Source: Bacteroidales bacterium (lineage in GTDB: Bacteria > Bacteroidota > Bacteroidia > Bacteroidales > UBA932). From it: DNA of 16,212 bases. The notes below the pieces were generated by a model that saw only the letters and a list, made by a program, of their open reading frames with translations, made no database searches and was not told the origin of the DNA. Numbering within the stretch: the stretch's first letter is position 1; each line of letters starts with the position of its first letter. The stretch is taken from positions 1 through 16,212 of the forward strand of contig JAFZWC010000064.1 in assembly GCA_017617475.1 (NCBI GenBank). The letters are read 5' to 3'. This document shows, piece by piece, positions 15,251-16,212 of this stretch. The translations under genes were made by a program, and so were the position numbers.

Positions 15251-15891
15251 AAAAGTTCATTCCCCTTATCATGATCGCCGGCCTGCTAGCCTGCTGGTCA
15301 TGTGACCTGAAAGACACCTATACCGAGACCAATGTCAAGGATATGGTGAATGTCAAAGACGGTCAGTTATTCAATGATTATGGCTATATCCTGACCGTAA
15401 AGGAAGACGCCGTGGGTCGGGCCACCTGGAATGTCGAAGGAGCACGTTATCTGGCCATCTTCGATATCCTTAACCGCGACATGGACATCAGCCTCAAGAG
15501 CGTACTCAATGCGCAAATCATTGAAGCCGAACCTGTTGGAGACCCGGAAGAATTGGCTAAGGACCCTGTGGATCTCCTGATTCACGGATTCAGCGGCGGA
15601 TACTTCAACGTGGGCTTCACCATCACGCGCGCCAAGAACTCCAACAACGCCCATGCTTTCCATTTCTACTACAAGATAGACAACAACTATCTGACCCTCT
15701 ATGTGGAGCAGGAAGGAAACGGTGAGGATCCTGTGCACATGAGCACCGACGACCTCGTGTCCGAAGATCGCATGTTCAGCATTCCCATGGGAGACCTTCC
15801 TTACTTCAGCGGCCTGAACCTGGTGATCAACTATGTCACTACGGAAGGCGGCCAGACCGTAGTGAAAGAAGGCACCATCAATATCCGATAG
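15247..15891 (+). CDS. NigD-like lipoprotein
   Basis: The 214-residue product begins with a lipoprotein-type signal: MKK, hydrophobic residues 4-14, then LLAC (Cys16) with a second Cys at 19, either of which could carry the lipid. The rest is strand-rich, with GQLFNDYGYILTVKEDAVGR, an OB-fold-like first half ending near EAEPVG, and a second beta-sandwich half including HAFHFYYKIDNNYLTLYVEQ. This two-domain layout resembles the Bacteroidetes NigD-like family, first noted near bacteriocin loci; its function is not known to me. The ATG overlaps the fur stop in ATGA, implying translational coupling. Family assignment is moderate. Confidence 0.75.
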   Translation: MKKFIPLIMIAGLLACWSCDLKDTYTETNVKDMVNVKDGQLFNDYGYILTVKEDAVGRATWNVEGARYLAIFDILNRDMDISLKSVLNAQIIEAEPVGDPEELAKDPVDLLIHGFSGGYFNVGFTITRAKNSNNAHAFHFYYKIDNNYLTLYVEQEGNGEDPVHMSTDDLVSEDRMFSIPMGDLPYFSGLNLVINYVTTEGGQTVVKEGTINIR

Positions 15892-15919
15892 GGATTTCCC
15901 CGGGCTCCTGCAAATTATT

Positions 15920-15950
15920 TTTGGTATTCCGAAAATAATCCGTACATTTG
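15920..15950 (+). promoter_or_regulatory. tRNA-His promoter (TTTG-N19-TACATTTG)
   Basis: TTTG at 15920-15923 and TACATTTG at 15943-15950 are separated by 19 bases, a textbook match to the Bacteroidetes primary sigma promoter. Transcription would start at about 15957, some eight bases before the tRNA. An 8-bp inverted repeat, ATTATTTT (15914-15921) with AAAATAAT (15932-15939), spans the -33 region. The -7 octamer is identical to that of gdhA. Confidence 0.85.
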
Positions 15951-15964
15951 CAGTCCCAAAATAT

Positions 15965-16038
15965 GGTGGATGTAGTTCAGCTGGTAGAGCATCGGATTGT
16001 GGTTCCGAGTGTCGTGGGTTCGAGCCCCATCATCCACC
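15965..16038 (+). tRNA. tRNA-His (anticodon GTG)
   Basis: All arms fold. The acceptor stem is GTGGATG (15966-15972) with CATCCAC (16031-16037). The D arm is GTTC/GAGC. The anticodon stem TCGGA/TCCGA closes the loop TTGTGGT with anticodon GTG at 15999-16001. The T arm is GTGGG-TTCGAGC-CCCAT. G at 15965 pairs with C at 16038, giving the extra G(-1):C73 pair that histidyl-tRNA synthetase needs and that is unique to tRNA-His. The next bases are CA followed by A, so a full CCA tail is not encoded and must be added after transcription. Confidence 0.97.
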
Positions 16039-16073
16039 CAAAAGAAGCCTGGAAAAACCAGGCTTCTTTTGGG
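16037..16073 (+). terminator. Hairpin terminator directly after (and overlapping) tRNA-His
   Basis: CCCAAAAGAAGCCTGG (16037-16052) and its exact complement CCAGGCTTCTTTTGGG (16058-16073) form a perfect 16-bp stem around an AAAAA loop. The four T of the right arm sit inside the stem, so the core GAAGCCTGG/CCAGGCTTC stem followed by TTTT is the likely terminator. The outer CCC of the left arm uses the last acceptor-stem base and the C73 discriminator of the tRNA. Confidence 0.8.
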
Positions 16074-16079
16074 TAATAC

Positions 16080-16178
16080 AGGGGGCGCTGCCCCCTCATA
16101 CACCCCTGCGGCCTTTTCTCCCTCTATGATTTTGCCTGACGGCAAAATCCCGGGTACGGCCGGCGCTCTGCAGAGCGC
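16080..16178. repeat. Palindrome-rich intergenic segment
   Basis: Several perfect inverted repeats follow one another: AGGGGGC-GCT-GCCCCCT (16080-16096), GATTTTGCC-TGAC-GGCAAAATC (16128-16149), CCCGGG (16149-16154) and the 16-bp palindrome GCGCTCTGCAGAGCGC (16163-16178). Nearby, TCGCTTCGCTC at 16183-16193 repeats a sequence also present in the inverted repeat at 2411-2482. No gene is supported here. The density of palindromes suggests a dispersed intergenic element, cut off at the window edge. Confidence 0.55.
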
Positions 16179-16212
16179 ATCGTCGCTTCGCTCCTCCAAT
16201 ACCCCACAACTC

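Noticed and set aside
15915..16199. 94-aa minus-strand reading frame containing DGARTHDTRNHNPMLYQL
   Set aside because: This is the antisense reading of tRNA-His and its flanking palindromes, a known class of spurious predicted protein across a tRNA gene.
1..16212. Mobile element, prophage, CRISPR array or defence system
   Set aside because: No transposase, integrase, cas-like gene or regularly spaced repeats were found. All coding space is taken by conserved chromosomal genes.

Overview
The window looks like the chromosome of a high-GC, uncultured member of the Bacteroidales. Three things point there. The gene families are typical of the phylum: a Bacteroidetes-type RNA polymerase omega subunit, a NigD-like lipoprotein, paired OmpH/Skp genes and a LysM protein with a periplasmic-binding-like domain. 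Start sites have A/T-rich leaders and no Shine-Dalgarno. AT-rich gaps repeatedly carry the Bacteroidetes -7 promoter element TAnnTTTG. A group near Rikenellaceae or Cryptobacteroides is a guess; genus cannot be fixed from this sequence. I see no phage, plasmid, IS element, CRISPR array or defence genes. It is mainly a housekeeping and cell-envelope region.

Layout. At the left edge is the 5' end of a minus-strand lipoprotein gene (1-225), divergent from glutamate dehydrogenase gdhA (377-1720). A bidirectional terminator separates gdhA from a convergent minus-strand block (6653 down to 1808) in the order nadK, uppS, bamA, ompH. nadK and uppS overlap by 8 bp. The bamA-ompH gap carries an imperfect inverted repeat that looks like a dispersed element. 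Across the divergent gap at 6654-6749 the plus strand begins with pdxJ, then a run of closely spaced genes: a second OmpH-like protein (a lipoprotein), a GT4-type glycosyltransferase, a LysM/receptor-like protein, trxB and bamD. A short AT-rich gap precedes a second plus-strand operon: omega subunit (rpoZ), recN, a Fur-family regulator and a NigD-like lipoprotein. The right end holds a tRNA-His(GTG) with its own promoter and a strong hairpin, then about 140 bases rich in palindromes.

How the genes fit together. Several products serve envelope construction: BamA and BamD (outer-membrane protein insertion), two Skp/OmpH-type periplasmic proteins, UppS (lipid carrier for peptidoglycan and glycans), a glycosyltransferase, and a LysM protein that may act on or sense peptidoglycan. 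Mixed in are cofactor and nitrogen genes (nadK, pdxJ, gdhA), thiol redox (trxB), DNA repair (recN) and transcription (omega, Fur). The most unusual points are the Fur protein without CxxC zinc sites, the lipoprotein form of OmpH, the LysM/receptor fusion, the inverted-repeat elements, and a hairpin whose stem shares bases with the 3' end of the tRNA.
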